From: Sphingomonas sp.
GTDB taxonomy: Bacteria > Pseudomonadota > Alphaproteobacteria > Sphingomonadales > Sphingomonadaceae
Length of the DNA stretch: 64,000 bases
Direction of reading: 5' to 3'
Assembly: GCF_019746015.1 (NCBI RefSeq)
Contig: NZ_JAIESM010000065.1
Location: 1 to 64,000, forward strand
Part shown: positions 36,685-46,503 of the stretch, piece by piece
Position numbering within the stretch: position 1 is the first letter of the stretch
How the letters are laid out: each line of letters opens with the position of its first letter
Notes under the pieces: generated by a model
What the model was told of the DNA's origin: nothing
Database searches by the model: none
What the model saw: only the letters and a program-made list of their open reading frames with translations
Position numbers and translations under genes: made by a program

Positions 36685-38676
36685 GTGCCCGATGGCGCGC
36701 TGACGCCGCTGTTCGTGCTGTCGTTTCGCCAGCGTGACGAACTGGCCGCGCTTGCCGCGCGCGGGGGGTGGCAGGTGATTGCCGCGCGCCGAGCCGATGG
36801 CGTGGCCGAACGCTTTGCCGCAAGCGGCGCCAGCGTTGCGGTGGTCGATGCGCGCGGCGCGCTGGGCGACGGGCTGGCGGCGGTGGCAGCGCTGGGCGGG
36901 CCGGCGGCGGCGCGCGGGGCGGCGCTGCTGGTGCTGGTGTCACGCGGGGATACCGGCTCGGTCGCGGCGTTTCATGACGCGGGCGCCACCCATTTCCTGT
37001 CCAGCCCGCATAGCGAGGTGGAATTTGTCCAGGCGCTGCGCTTTGCCGCGCGCCATGCGGAGCGGCTGGCCGCCCCCATGCGGGAGAGCGAGCCGGCGCA
37101 GCCGCTGGGCTGGCGGCTGGAGGGGCGGCGGCTGGTGCTGACCCCGGCGCTTGCCGCGCTGCTCGACCTGCCGGAGGTGGTGCCACCGCGCCGGCTGCTC
37201 GCGCTGATGTCGCGCGCCGACCGGTCGGTGGCGCTGGCCACCGCGCGGCGGCTGTTGCTGCACCGGCTGCCGACCGCCTTTGCGCATGACACCATCGGCA
37301 TGGGCCGGGTGGTGCAGCATTTGCAGCTTTGCCCGGCAAGCGGCACGCCGGAGGCGCTGATCGAGCGGCTGGCCGGCGTGCCCGATGCCGGCGCGGTGAT
37401 GCGCGATGCGATGTCTGGCGTGCGCGACGCCGCCACCGCGCGGCGCTGGCTGGCGCGCCAGCTGGCGGAAGGGCGCGGGCAGCAGGCGGCGCTGATCGCG
37501 CTCAACCGCTTCGACATCGTCAACACCGCTTATGGCCGGGTGACGGGGGATACGTTGCTGCGCGCGGTGCAGCGCCGGATCGAGGAAGTCGCGGCAGAGG
37601 CCTTTGGCCGGGGGGCCGTGGTCGCGCGGATGGGCGGTTCCGACTTTCTGCTCGCCGCCGATGCCAGCACCGCGCGGATGGAGGCCGCCGCCGGGCGCGT
37701 GGCAGAGGCGCTGTCACGCCCCTTCATTGCCGGGGGTGCGGTGGTGGTGCTGGGCTGCCGCATCGGCATTGCCTCGGCAGAGCCCGATGACGATGCCGCC
37801 GCCCTGCTGCGCCGCGCGGGCGAGGCGCTGGAAATCGCGCGGACCAGCGACACGCTGACGCTCTACGTCGCGCGCGCGGGCCAGCCCGGCGCGATCGACA
37901 CGCTGGCGGTCGACCTGCGCCAGGCCATCGATCAGGGCGAGATCGACATCGTGTTCCAGCCACAGGTGGCGGTGGCAACGGGCGCGATCACCGGGGCGGA
38001 GGCGCTGGCGCGCTGGGAGCATCCGGTGCTGGGGCCGCTGGGCGCGGAAACCTTGTTCGCCGCCGCCGCCCGGGCCGATCTGGTGATCGGCCTGTCGGAC
38101 CATATCCAGCGGATCGCGCTGGCGCAGGCGGCGGCCTGGCCGGCGGCGCTGGCGGGGCTGCGCCTGGCCATCAACCTGACGCCTGCCGACATTGCCCGGC
38201 CGGGCTTTGCCGACATCTTTCTGGACCGGGTGGACAGCAGCGGCTTTGCGCGCGCGCGGCTGACCGTGGAAGTGACCGAGAACGGCCTGATCGAGGATCT
38301 GGGCGCGGCATCGGGCCTGCTCGCCACGCTGCGTCAGGCCGGGTGCCGGGTGGCGATCGACGATTTCGGCACCGGCTATTCCAGCCTGGCCTATCTGAAG
38401 GCGCTGCCGCTCGACTATCTCAAGATCGACAAGAAACTGGCGCAAGACATCACCGGCAGCGCGCGCGACCGCATCGTGGTGCGCGGCGTGATCGATATGG
38501 CGCGCTCTTTGGGGCTGTCTGTCATCGCCGAAGGGGTGGAGACGCCCGAGCAGCTCGACCTGCTGGCGCGCGAAGGATGCCAATATTATCAAGGGTTTCT
38601 GTGCGCGGGGCCAGTTGACGTGTTGGAACTGGAGCGGCTGGCGACGACCACGCGCCAATCCGTGCGCGCGGGGTGA
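36685..38676 (+). CDS. Cyclic-di-GMP phosphodiesterase candidate with degenerate GGDEF
   Basis: The frame opens at 36649, but GTG 36685 is preferred because AGGAGGGGAG lies at the right distance, giving 663 residues. The N-terminal region looks like a receiver domain without clear phosphorylation residues. The central GGDEF domain reads RMGGSDF in place of GGDEF, so it is probably inactive as a cyclase. The C-terminal EAL domain keeps GAEALARWEHP, EVTENGLI, DDFGTGYSSLAYLK and EGVET, all expected for cyclic-di-GMP hydrolysis. PilZ proteins encoded nearby are potential receptors of the same messenger. Confidence 0.87.
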   Translation: MPDGALTPLFVLSFRQRDELAALAARGGWQVIAARRADGVAERFAASGASVAVVDARGALGDGLAAVAALGGPAAARGAALLVLVSRGDTGSVAAFHDAGATHFLSSPHSEVEFVQALRFAARHAERLAAPMRESEPAQPLGWRLEGRRLVLTPALAALLDLPEVVPPRRLLALMSRADRSVALATARRLLLHRLPTAFAHDTIGMGRVVQHLQLCPASGTPEALIERLAGVPDAGAVMRDAMSGVRDAATARRWLARQLAEGRGQQAALIALNRFDIVNTAYGRVTGDTLLRAVQRRIEEVAAEAFGRGAVVARMGGSDFLLAADASTARMEAAAGRVAEALSRPFIAGGAVVVLGCRIGIASAEPDDDAAALLRRAGEALEIARTSDTLTLYVARAGQPGAIDTLAVDLRQAIDQGEIDIVFQPQVAVATGAITGAEALARWEHPVLGPLGAETLFAAAARADLVIGLSDHIQRIALAQAAAWPAALAGLRLAINLTPADIARPGFADIFLDRVDSSGFARARLTVEVTENGLIEDLGAASGLLATLRQAGCRVAIDDFGTGYSSLAYLKALPLDYLKIDKKLAQDITGSARDRIVVRGVIDMARSLGLSVIAEGVETPEQLDLLAREGCQYYQGFLCAGPVDVLELERLATTTRQSVRAG

Positions 38677-38760
38677 TTTCCAGCTAAATCAACGGGTTGC
38701 GTGGAAGTGGAATGCTGGACAACGCGCCCTTAGTATCCACGAGACGCTCTACTTAACCCC

Positions 38761-41700
38761 TCACCCCGCCGCTTTGGCCAACCCCCGTGCCAGCTGCAGC
38801 GTGCCCTGCAGCCGTGCCTTGCCGTCGGTCCAGGCGCGGGCCAGCACCAGCTTGCTGTCGGGCCGCAGCTTGGCGATGCCGCCCAGCCGTTCGACATAGG
38901 CAAGGAGCGCCGGAACATTGGGTGGCCGGTCGTCGTGAAACGCGACCAGCGCGCCGCGCGGGCCGACATCGATCTTGGCCACCCCGGCGCGCTTGGCGTG
39001 GAGCTTGATCTCGATCAGCCGGATCAGATTCTCGGTCGCCTCGGGCAGGGTGCCGAACCGGTCGATCAGCTCGGCGGCGAACGCCTCGATCGACTGCGGC
39101 GCGTCCAGCTCGTTCAGCCGGCGGTACAGCCCCATCCGCAGGTCGAGATCGGGGACATAGTCCTCCGGGATCAGGATCGGCGCGTCGATGGTGATCTGGG
39201 GGCTGAAGTCGCGGCGCTCCTTCAGCATGCCGCCGGCCTTTGCCTCCAGGATCGCCTCCTCCAGCATCGACTGGTAGAGTTCGTAGCCCACTTCCCGGAT
39301 ATGGCCGGACTGCTCGTCGCCCAGCAGATTGCCGGCGCCGCGAATGTCCAGATCATGGCTGGCCAGCTGGAAGCCGGCGCCCAGCGATTCGAGGTCCGAC
39401 AGCACCTTCAGCCGCTTCTCCGCCGTCTCGGTCACGATGCGGTCGGCAGGCGTGGTGAGATAGGCATAGGCCCGGGTCTTGGCGCGCCCCACCCGGCCGC
39501 GCAGCTGGTAAAGCTGGGCGAGGCCAAAGCGGTCGGCGCGGTGGATGATCATCGTGTTGGCGCTGGGGATGTCGAGCCCGCTTTCGACGATGGTGGTCGA
39601 CACCAGCACCTCGAACTTGCGGTCGTAAAAGGCGGACATGCGCTCCTCCACCTCGCTCGGGCTCATCTGGCCATGGGCGACGACGTAGCGGATCTCCGGC
39701 ACCTGCTCGCGCAGGAATTCCTCGATGTCGGGCAGGTCGGCAATGCGCGGGGTGACGAAGAAGCTCTGCCCGCCGCGATAATGTTCGCGCAGCAGCGCCT
39801 CGCGGATCACCACCGGGTCCCACGGCATCACATAGGTGCGCACCGCGAGGCGATCGACCGGCGGGGTCTGGATGACCGACAGCTCGCGCAGGCCCGACAT
39901 CGCCATCTGCAAGGTGCGCGGAATGGGCGTGGCGGTGAGGGTGAGGACATGGACATCGGCCTTCAGCGCCTTCAACCGCTCCTTGTGCGCGACGCCGAAG
40001 CGCTGCTCCTCGTCGACGATCACCAGCCCCAGCCGCTTGAAATCGACCTGCTTGGCCAGAATGGCATGGGTGCCGACGACAATGTCGAGCGTGCCATCGG
40101 CCAGCGCCTCGCGCGTCGCCTTGGCTTCGGCCGGGGTGACCAGACGGGAAAGGCGGCCGACGCGCAGCGGAAACCCCTCGAACCGGCTGGCGAAATGGTT
40201 GAAATGCTGGCGGGCGAGCAGGGTGGTGGGGCACACCACCGCCACCTGCAGCCCGGCCATCGCCGCGACGAAGGCAGCGCGCAGCGCAATCTCGGTCTTG
40301 CCGAAGCCGACATCGCCCACCACCAGCCGGTCCATCGGCTTGCCGGCGGCAAGGTCGTCCAGCACATCGGCGATGGCACGGTCCTGATCGTCGGTTTCCT
40401 GATAGGGGAAGCGGTCGACGAAGGCGGCAAAACCGCTCTCGTCGGGCAGCGCCACCTCGCCCGAGCGCAGCGCGCGTTCGGCGGCGACCGCGATCAGCTC
40501 ACCGGCAATCTCGCGGATGCGCTCCTTCATCCGGCTCTTGCGACGCTGCCAGGCTTCCCCGCCCAGCCGGTCGAGCGTGCCCGTCTCGTCGCTGCCATAG
40601 CGGCTGAGCACGTCGATATTCTCGACCGGCACATAGAGCTTGTCGCCGCCGGCATATTCCAGCGCCACGCAGTCATGCGGGCTGGTGCCGACGGGGATCG
40701 AGACCAGCCCGGTATAGCGGCCGATGCCATGGTCATTATGGACGACCAGATCGCCCGGCGAGAGCGTCGCCAGTTCGGCCAGGAAGGCATCGGCCGATTT
40801 GCGCCGCTTGGCCCGCCGCACCAGCCGGTCGCCCAGCATGTCCTGCTCGGTCAGCAGTGCGATGTCGGGCGCGGTAAAGCCATGGTCGAGCGGCAGCACG
40901 ACGAGTGCGACATTGCCGCCGGCGGCCAGGCCCAGGGCCTCCTGCCAGCTGTCCGCCTTCATCAACCGCTTCACGCCATGATCGGCGAGCAGGCCGGCCA
41001 ACCGCTCGCGCGCGCCGGTCGAATAGCTGGCGAGCACCAGCTTGCGCTCACGCGTCACCCGCGCGGCATGGGCGGCGACCGCTTCATAGACATTGGCGCC
41101 GGTCGCGCGTTCGGGCGCGAAATCGCGCGGGCCGTCGATGCCGAAGCCGATCACCTGCGCGCTGTCCGGCTCGTGGAAGGGCGTTGCCAGATGCGCGGTC
41201 GCCGCCGTCAGCGAGCCCGTCCATTCGTCGGCGGAAAGATAGAGCAGCTCGGGCGGCAGCGGGCGATAGCTGCCGGGATCGGCCGACTGGGCCTTCACCC
41301 GGTTGGCGTGATAATCGGCGACTGCCTCGAACCGCGCTTCGGCCGCCCCGGCAACGCCGCTGGCCCGCACGATGACGGCATCGTCGGCCAGATGATCGAA
41401 CAACGTCGCCAGCCGTTCCTCGAACAGCGGCAGCCAATGCTCCATGCCGGCCAGCCGCCGCCCCTCCGAAATCGCCTGATACAGCGGATCGCCGGTGGCG
41501 CTGGCGCCGAAGCGTTCGCGGTAGCGGCTGCGGAACCGCTTCACGCTGTCCTCGTCGAGCAGCGCCTCCGATGCCGGCAACAGGGTGAAACCGTCGATCC
41601 GGCCGGTGGTGCGCTGATCGGCGGGGTCGAAGGTGCGTACGCTTTCAATCTCGTCGCCGAAGAAATCGAGCCGCAGCGCCTGTTCAGCACCGCTGGGGAA

Positions 41701-42210
41701 CAGATCAACGAGCCCGCCGCGCACCGCGAATTCGCCGGCATCGGTCACCGTCTCGACGCGGGTATAGCCGTTCGCCTGCAGCAGCGCCGCCACCCGGTCG
41801 CGCGCAATCCGGGCGCCGGGCGCCAGCGTTGCGACCAGCTGGCGGATGCGGAAGGGCGTCAGCGTGCGCTGGCTGGCGGCGTTGGCGGTCGTCACCAGCA
41901 ATTGAGGCTGGCGGCGCGGCGCCTGCAGTGCGTGGAGCGTCGCCACCCGCTCCGCCATCACGCGCAGCGTGGGCGAGGAGCGATCATAGGGCAGACAGTC
42001 CCATGCCGGAAAGGTCATCACCGCCAGCTCGGGCGCGAAATAGGGCGCGGTCGCGGCAATTGCGCGCATCTCCGCCTCGTCCGCCGCGATCAGCACCGCG
42101 CGCCCCTTTGCCCGCGCCAGATCGGCCAGCAGCCAGGGCAGGAAGCCGCCCGGTACCCCCGCCAGCGTCAGCGGCTGCGCGGCGGCCAGAATCATGTGAA
42201 GGTCGGTCAT
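38761..42210 (-). CDS. mfd: Transcription-repair coupling factor
   Basis: The protein has 1149 residues from ATG 42210. It has an N-terminal UvrB-like region (DYHANR, LFPSG), the RNA-polymerase-interacting domain (LSPGDLVVHNDHGIGRYTGL) and a RecG-like translocase with Walker A GDVGFGKTEIALRAAF and box DEEQRF. A C-terminal TRCF domain follows. It removes RNA polymerase stalled at DNA damage and recruits UvrA. The sdhE gene lies 32 bases upstream on the same strand. Confidence 0.97.
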   Translation of the reverse strand: MTDLHMILAAAQPLTLAGVPGGFLPWLLADLARAKGRAVLIAADEAEMRAIAATAPYFAPELAVMTFPAWDCLPYDRSSPTLRVMAERVATLHALQAPRRQPQLLVTTANAASQRTLTPFRIRQLVATLAPGARIARDRVAALLQANGYTRVETVTDAGEFAVRGGLVDLFPSGAEQALRLDFFGDEIESVRTFDPADQRTTGRIDGFTLLPASEALLDEDSVKRFRSRYRERFGASATGDPLYQAISEGRRLAGMEHWLPLFEERLATLFDHLADDAVIVRASGVAGAAEARFEAVADYHANRVKAQSADPGSYRPLPPELLYLSADEWTGSLTAATAHLATPFHEPDSAQVIGFGIDGPRDFAPERATGANVYEAVAAHAARVTRERKLVLASYSTGARERLAGLLADHGVKRLMKADSWQEALGLAAGGNVALVVLPLDHGFTAPDIALLTEQDMLGDRLVRRAKRRKSADAFLAELATLSPGDLVVHNDHGIGRYTGLVSIPVGTSPHDCVALEYAGGDKLYVPVENIDVLSRYGSDETGTLDRLGGEAWQRRKSRMKERIREIAGELIAVAAERALRSGEVALPDESGFAAFVDRFPYQETDDQDRAIADVLDDLAAGKPMDRLVVGDVGFGKTEIALRAAFVAAMAGLQVAVVCPTTLLARQHFNHFASRFEGFPLRVGRLSRLVTPAEAKATREALADGTLDIVVGTHAILAKQVDFKRLGLVIVDEEQRFGVAHKERLKALKADVHVLTLTATPIPRTLQMAMSGLRELSVIQTPPVDRLAVRTYVMPWDPVVIREALLREHYRGGQSFFVTPRIADLPDIEEFLREQVPEIRYVVAHGQMSPSEVEERMSAFYDRKFEVLVSTTIVESGLDIPSANTMIIHRADRFGLAQLYQLRGRVGRAKTRAYAYLTTPADRIVTETAEKRLKVLSDLESLGAGFQLASHDLDIRGAGNLLGDEQSGHIREVGYELYQSMLEEAILEAKAGGMLKERRDFSPQITIDAPILIPEDYVPDLDLRMGLYRRLNELDAPQSIEAFAAELIDRFGTLPEATENLIRLIEIKLHAKRAGVAKIDVGPRGALVAFHDDRPPNVPALLAYVERLGGIAKLRPDSKLVLARAWTDGKARLQGTLQLARGLAKAAG

Positions 42211-42242
42211 CGCAATGTCCTTGGCGCGGCGCGGGCCGGTGC

Positions 42243-42509
42243 TCAGTCGGCTATCGGCACGTAGTTGAGCACCTTCAGCGCGGCCAGGATGGGCCCTTGA
42301 AAGGCGGGCGGGGGCACCGCCATGCCGGTTGCCCAGGCCATGATATCGACGTCCTGCTCTTCCAGCAGCGCCTCGACAATAGCGATGTCGGCGTCGTTCC
42401 AGCCGGGATGCGCGGCGTCGAAGAAGCCGCCGATCAGCAGATCGGCCTCCTTGGTGCCGCGGTGCCAGGCGCGGTAGCGCAGGCGCTTCAGCCGTGTCTC
42501 GCGATCCAT
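42243..42509 (-). CDS. sdhE: Succinate dehydrogenase assembly factor 2
   Basis: The 88-residue protein has the family signature RYRAWHRGTKEADLLIGGF, including the RGxxE motif needed for covalent FAD attachment to SdhA. Length is normal. It is upstream of mfd in the same direction and divergent from recG (77 bases between starts). Confidence 0.94.
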   Translation of the reverse strand: MDRETRLKRLRYRAWHRGTKEADLLIGGFFDAAHPGWNDADIAIVEALLEEQDVDIMAWATGMAVPPPAFQGPILAALKVLNYVPIAD

Positions 42510-42586
42510 GCCCGTTTTCCCATCGCCAATTGGCCGACAGCGCTTGGAGAACGCCGCCGGCTCGGGTTAGAGCGAGGCGCATAGCC

Positions 42587-44641
42587 ATGCGCCCGCAAAT
42601 CCTCAATCCACTGTTTGCCGAGGTCACCGCGCTGAAAGGCGTGGGGCCGGCGCTGGCGCGCCCGCTTCAGCGGCTGAAGATCGCGCGGGTGCTCGACGTC
42701 GCGCTCCATCTGCCCAGCGGCTGGATCGACCGGGTGCCGCGCGACACGCTCGACATGGCCGATGCCGGGCGCACGATCGTCATCACGCTGACCCCGTTCG
42801 ATTATCGCCAGGGCGGGCGCGGGCCGGTCAGGGTGCAGGCGCTGGATGGCGCGGGCAACCATGTGTCGCTCGTTTACTTCGGCGGCAATGCCGGCTGGGT
42901 GAAGAAGCTGCTGCCGCTGGGCGAGGCGCGGCGCGTGTCCGGCCGGCTGGAGATGTACGGGCAGGAATTGCAGATCATCCACCCCGATTATGTGCTGCCG
43001 CTGGACGAGGCGGACGGCATTGGTGGGCGCGAGGCGATCTATCCGCTGTCCGAGGGGCTGACCTCGAAACGGCTGGGTCAGCTGGCGGTGCAGGCAATCG
43101 AACGCGCGCCGGCGCTGCCCGAATGGATCGAGCCTGGCCTGCTGGCGCGGCGTGGCTGGCCGGCGTGGCGCGATGCTCTTGCGCAGGTGCATGCCGATCC
43201 GCAGGACGCGGTCGCGCGCGCGCGGCTTGCCTATGACGAGGTATTCGCCAACCAGCTGGCGCTGATGCTGGTGCGCGCGTCGAGCCGGGCGCGCACGGGG
43301 CGGGCGCTGGCCGGCGACGGACGGCTGCGCGCGGCGCTCCAGCTGCCCTATGCCCCCACCGGCGCCCAGGCGCGCGCAATTGCGGAGATTGAGGGCGACC
43401 TAGCGCAGTCGGCGCCGATGCTGCGGCTGCTGCAGGGTGATGTCGGTTCCGGCAAGACGCTGGTTGCGGCGATGGCGCTGCTGATCGCGGTGGAGGCGGG
43501 GGCGCAGGGGGCGCTGCTTGCCCCCACCGAAATTCTGGCGCGGCAGCATTTCGACAATCTGCAACGCCTGCTCGCCGGCCTGCCGGTGAACCTTGCGCTG
43601 CTCACCGGCCGCGACAAGGGCCGCGCGCGCGAGGCGACGCTGATGGGGCTTGCCGATGGCAGCATCGACATCCTGATCGGCACGCACGCCATTTTTCAGG
43701 AAGCGGTTGCCTATCGCGACCTGGGGCTGGTGGTGGTGGACGAGCAGCACCGCTTTGGCGTTGCAGAGCGGATGATGCTGACCGCCAAGGGCCAGAACCC
43801 GCATCTGCTGGCGATGACGGCCACCCCCATTCCGCGCACGCTGACGCTGGCCGTCTATGGCGAGATGGACGTCAGCCGGCTGGACGAAATGCCCCCCGGC
43901 CGCCAGCCGATCGAAACGCGCATCATCAGCGAGGATCGGCTGGACGCCGTGATCGATGGCCTCGGCCGGCATCTGGCCGCCGGTGGTCAGGCCTATTGGG
44001 TATGCCCGCTGGTCGAGGAAAGCGAAAAGACCGACCTTGCCGCCGCAGAGGCGCGCGCGGCGGCCCTTGCCCTGCGATTTCCGGGTCAGGTCGGGCTGGT
44101 GCATGGCCGGATGAAGGGCGCGGAGAAGGACGCGGTGATGGCCCAGTTCGCCGCTGGCCGGCTGGGCGTGCTGGTTGCCACCACGGTGATCGAGGTGGGT
44201 GTCGATGTGCCCAATGCGACGCTGATCGTGATCGAGGCGGCCGACCGCTTCGGCCTTGCCCAGCTGCACCAGCTGCGCGGGCGGGTGGGGCGGGGGACGG
44301 GCGCCTCCAACTGCCTGCTGATCCGGGGCAGCCAGCTGAGCGACACCGCGCGCGCGCGGCTGGCGCTGCTGCGCGAAACCAATGACGGTTTCCGCATCGC
44401 CGAGGAAGATCTGCGGCTGCGCGGCGCCGGCGAACTGCTCGGCACGCGCCAGTCGGGGGAGGCGCAGTTCCGGCTCGCAACGCCCGAGATGCTGGGCGAG
44501 CTGCTACCGATCGCCACCGATGATGCCCGGTTGCTCATCGACCGCGACGGTGGCCTGAACGGACCCCGGGGCCAGGCCGCGCGGCTGGCGCTCTATCTGT
44601 TTGAGCGGGATGCGGGTGTCGCACTGCTCCGCTCGGGTTGA
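42587..44641 (+). CDS. recG: ATP-dependent DNA helicase RecG
   Basis: The protein has 684 residues from ATG 42587, behind GAGG. It has an N-terminal wedge/OB domain (LKGVGPALARPLQRL), helicase motifs GDVGSGKTLVAAMALL and DEQHRFGV, and the C-terminal QLRGRVGRG and RLRGAGELLGTRQSG. It remodels stalled replication forks and Holliday junctions. Confidence 0.96.
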   Translation: MRPQILNPLFAEVTALKGVGPALARPLQRLKIARVLDVALHLPSGWIDRVPRDTLDMADAGRTIVITLTPFDYRQGGRGPVRVQALDGAGNHVSLVYFGGNAGWVKKLLPLGEARRVSGRLEMYGQELQIIHPDYVLPLDEADGIGGREAIYPLSEGLTSKRLGQLAVQAIERAPALPEWIEPGLLARRGWPAWRDALAQVHADPQDAVARARLAYDEVFANQLALMLVRASSRARTGRALAGDGRLRAALQLPYAPTGAQARAIAEIEGDLAQSAPMLRLLQGDVGSGKTLVAAMALLIAVEAGAQGALLAPTEILARQHFDNLQRLLAGLPVNLALLTGRDKGRAREATLMGLADGSIDILIGTHAIFQEAVAYRDLGLVVVDEQHRFGVAERMMLTAKGQNPHLLAMTATPIPRTLTLAVYGEMDVSRLDEMPPGRQPIETRIISEDRLDAVIDGLGRHLAAGGQAYWVCPLVEESEKTDLAAAEARAAALALRFPGQVGLVHGRMKGAEKDAVMAQFAAGRLGVLVATTVIEVGVDVPNATLIVIEAADRFGLAQLHQLRGRVGRGTGASNCLLIRGSQLSDTARARLALLRETNDGFRIAEEDLRLRGAGELLGTRQSGEAQFRLATPEMLGELLPIATDDARLLIDRDGGLNGPRGQAARLALYLFERDAGVALLRSG

Positions 44642-44662
44642 GTTTTTTTGTTTGATTGAAGC

Positions 44663-44741
44663 GGTACCGGCCCGTTCCCCCACCCGGCCACCCATCAAGG
44701 ATACCATCGTGGGTGGTCGGGTGGGGGAGCGGGCCGGTGCC
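44663..44741. repeat. REP-like palindrome family 1, copy 3
   Basis: A 79-base inverted repeat, ggtaccggcccgttccccca ... ggggagcgggccggtgcc, with inner arms ccggccaccca. It is followed by a ttcagtgaaactgaa hairpin, paralleling copy 1. Confidence 0.9.
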
Positions 44742-44784
44742 GACGCTGGTTCAGTGAAACTGAAACCAATGGCCAGCGCGCGGC

Positions 44785-45108
44785 TTATCCCTTGCCCTTC
44801 AGAAGCGCAGCGAGCAGGTCGTAATAATCGGCCACCGCGATCTTGCTCGCCAGTTCGCAGCCGATCCGGCCACCCAGCGCCCAGCGCACCTCGGCGGGAA
44901 CGGCGCCAAGCCCGGGCAGCGTCACCGCGATCCGGTCCCCCGGCGCCAGCGGTGCATCGCATCGCGCCATCAGCCCCTGCGCGGAAATGTTGACAAGCAA
45001 CAGCTCCAGCGGGCGCTTGTCCGGGCCTGTTGCCCGGGTGCGGTAATGCACCTCGTCGCGCGTGGCGGCGCGGTCGTCCCTGAATGCCAGTGCTGCGCGT
45101 ATCGCCAT
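44785..45108 (-). CDS. PilZ-domain protein
   Basis: The 107-residue protein consists of one PilZ domain: an N-terminal Arg-rich part (RDDRAATRDEVHYRTRA) and the motif LVNISAQGLM corresponding to (D/N)xSxxG. It probably binds cyclic-di-GMP, though the Arg spacing is not perfectly canonical. No partner is adjacent. Confidence 0.82.
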   Translation of the reverse strand: MAIRAALAFRDDRAATRDEVHYRTRATGPDKRPLELLLVNISAQGLMARCDAPLAPGDRIAVTLPGLGAVPAEVRWALGGRIGCELASKIAVADYYDLLAALLKGKG

Positions 45109-45217
45109 CGCACCATCCTTTGCTGCTAAACGCCGGATAAGGTGCGTGCGGTGAACGAGGCCGATAGGAAAATGCTTAACGCGGCCAACCCCGTATATAT
45201 GCCGGGGGTGAAACGGT

Positions 45218-46444
45218 TCAGCCCGGCAGTAGCAGGCCGTGATGCTTCTTGCCGGCCGACACGCGCACCGGATCGGGGCTGACGTTGATCGTCATGCCCT
45301 CGTCGGCGGCCTTTTCGCCGTCCACACGCGCGCCGCCGCCCTTGATCAGTCGCCGGGCCTCTCCCTTCGACGCGGCTAGCCCCAGGCCGACCAGCGCATC
45401 GACCAGCGTGATCGTGCCGCCGGGCACCACCAGCCGGGGCAGTGCGTCGCCAGCGGCCCCTTCCTCGAAGGTACGGCGCGCCGTTTCGGCCGCCGCAAGG
45501 GCGGCATCCTCGCCCCGGCAGAGCGCGGTTGCGGCGTCCGCCAGCTGCTTCTTCGCCTCGTTGATCTCGGCGCCCTGCAGCGCTTCCAGCCGGGCGATCT
45601 CGTCGAGCGGAAGATCGGTGAAGAGGCGCAGGAAGCGGCCGACATCACGGTCATCGGTGTTCCGCCAGAACTGCCAATAGTCATAGGCCGGCAGCGCATC
45701 CTCGTTCAGCCACACAGCACCGGCGGCGGTCTTGCCCATCTTGGCGCCATCGGCGGTGGTGATGAGCGGGCTGGTCAGGCCGAAAAGCTCTGCCCCGTCC
45801 ATGCGCCGCGCCAGTTCGATTCCGTTGACGATATTCCCCCACTGGTCAGACCCGCCCAGCTGCAGCCGGCACCCCATCCGCTTGGCCAACTCGGCAAAGT
45901 CATAGGCCTGCAGGATCATGTAGTTGAATTCGAGGAATGTCAGCGGCTGTTCGCGGTCCAACCGCAGTTTCACCGAATCGAACGCCAGCATCCGGTTGAT
46001 GGTGAAGTGGCGGCCCACGTCACGCAGGAACGGAATATAGTCGAGCGTGTCGAGCCAATCGGCATTGTTGACCATCACCGCATCGGTTGGCCCGTCGCCA
46101 AAATGCAGGAACCGCTCGAAAACGCGGCGGATCGACGCGATGTTGGCGGCAATGGCCACGTCGTCCAGCAGCTTGCGGCTCTCGTCCTTGCCGGATGGGT
46201 CCCCGACCTTGGTGGTCCCGCCGCCCATCAGCACGATCGGCTTGTGACCGGTCTGCTGTATCCGCCGCAGCATCATGATCTGGACAAGGCTGCCGACATG
46301 GAGCGACGGCGCGGTGGCATCGAAACCGATATACCCTGCCACCGCCTGGCCGACGGCTAATGCATCAAGCGCGGCGGCATCGGTCGCCTGGTGGATATAG
46401 CCGCGCGCATCGAGCGTGCGCAGCAGGTTGGATGAATAGGTCAT
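45218..46444 (-). CDS. tyrS: Tyrosyl-tRNA synthetase
   Basis: The 408-residue class I synthetase has a HIGH-type motif PSLHVGSLV, tyrosine pocket [22 protein letters not shown] loop variant KMGKT, and a C-terminal S4 RNA-binding domain ([22 protein letters not shown]). It charges tRNA-Tyr. Normal length. Confidence 0.97.
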   Translation of the reverse strand: MTYSSNLLRTLDARGYIHQATDAAALDALAVGQAVAGYIGFDATAPSLHVGSLVQIMMLRRIQQTGHKPIVLMGGGTTKVGDPSGKDESRKLLDDVAIAANIASIRRVFERFLHFGDGPTDAVMVNNADWLDTLDYIPFLRDVGRHFTINRMLAFDSVKLRLDREQPLTFLEFNYMILQAYDFAELAKRMGCRLQLGGSDQWGNIVNGIELARRMDGAELFGLTSPLITTADGAKMGKTAAGAVWLNEDALPAYDYWQFWRNTDDRDVGRFLRLFTDLPLDEIARLEALQGAEINEAKKQLADAATALCRGEDAALAAAETARRTFEEGAAGDALPRLVVPGGTITLVDALVGLGLAASKGEARRLIKGGGARVDGEKAADEGMTINVSPDPVRVSAGKKHHGLLLPG

Positions 46445-46503
46445 GGTCCTGCTCGTCTAGGCAAAGCGCCCGGTCATTCAAGCGGCAATCGCTGGGCGCC
46501 GGT

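Noticed and set aside
38935..42264. Plus-strand open frame of 1109 codons
   Set aside because: It is antisense to mfd, whose motifs are complete. The translation is a His/Gln/Arg-rich shadow.
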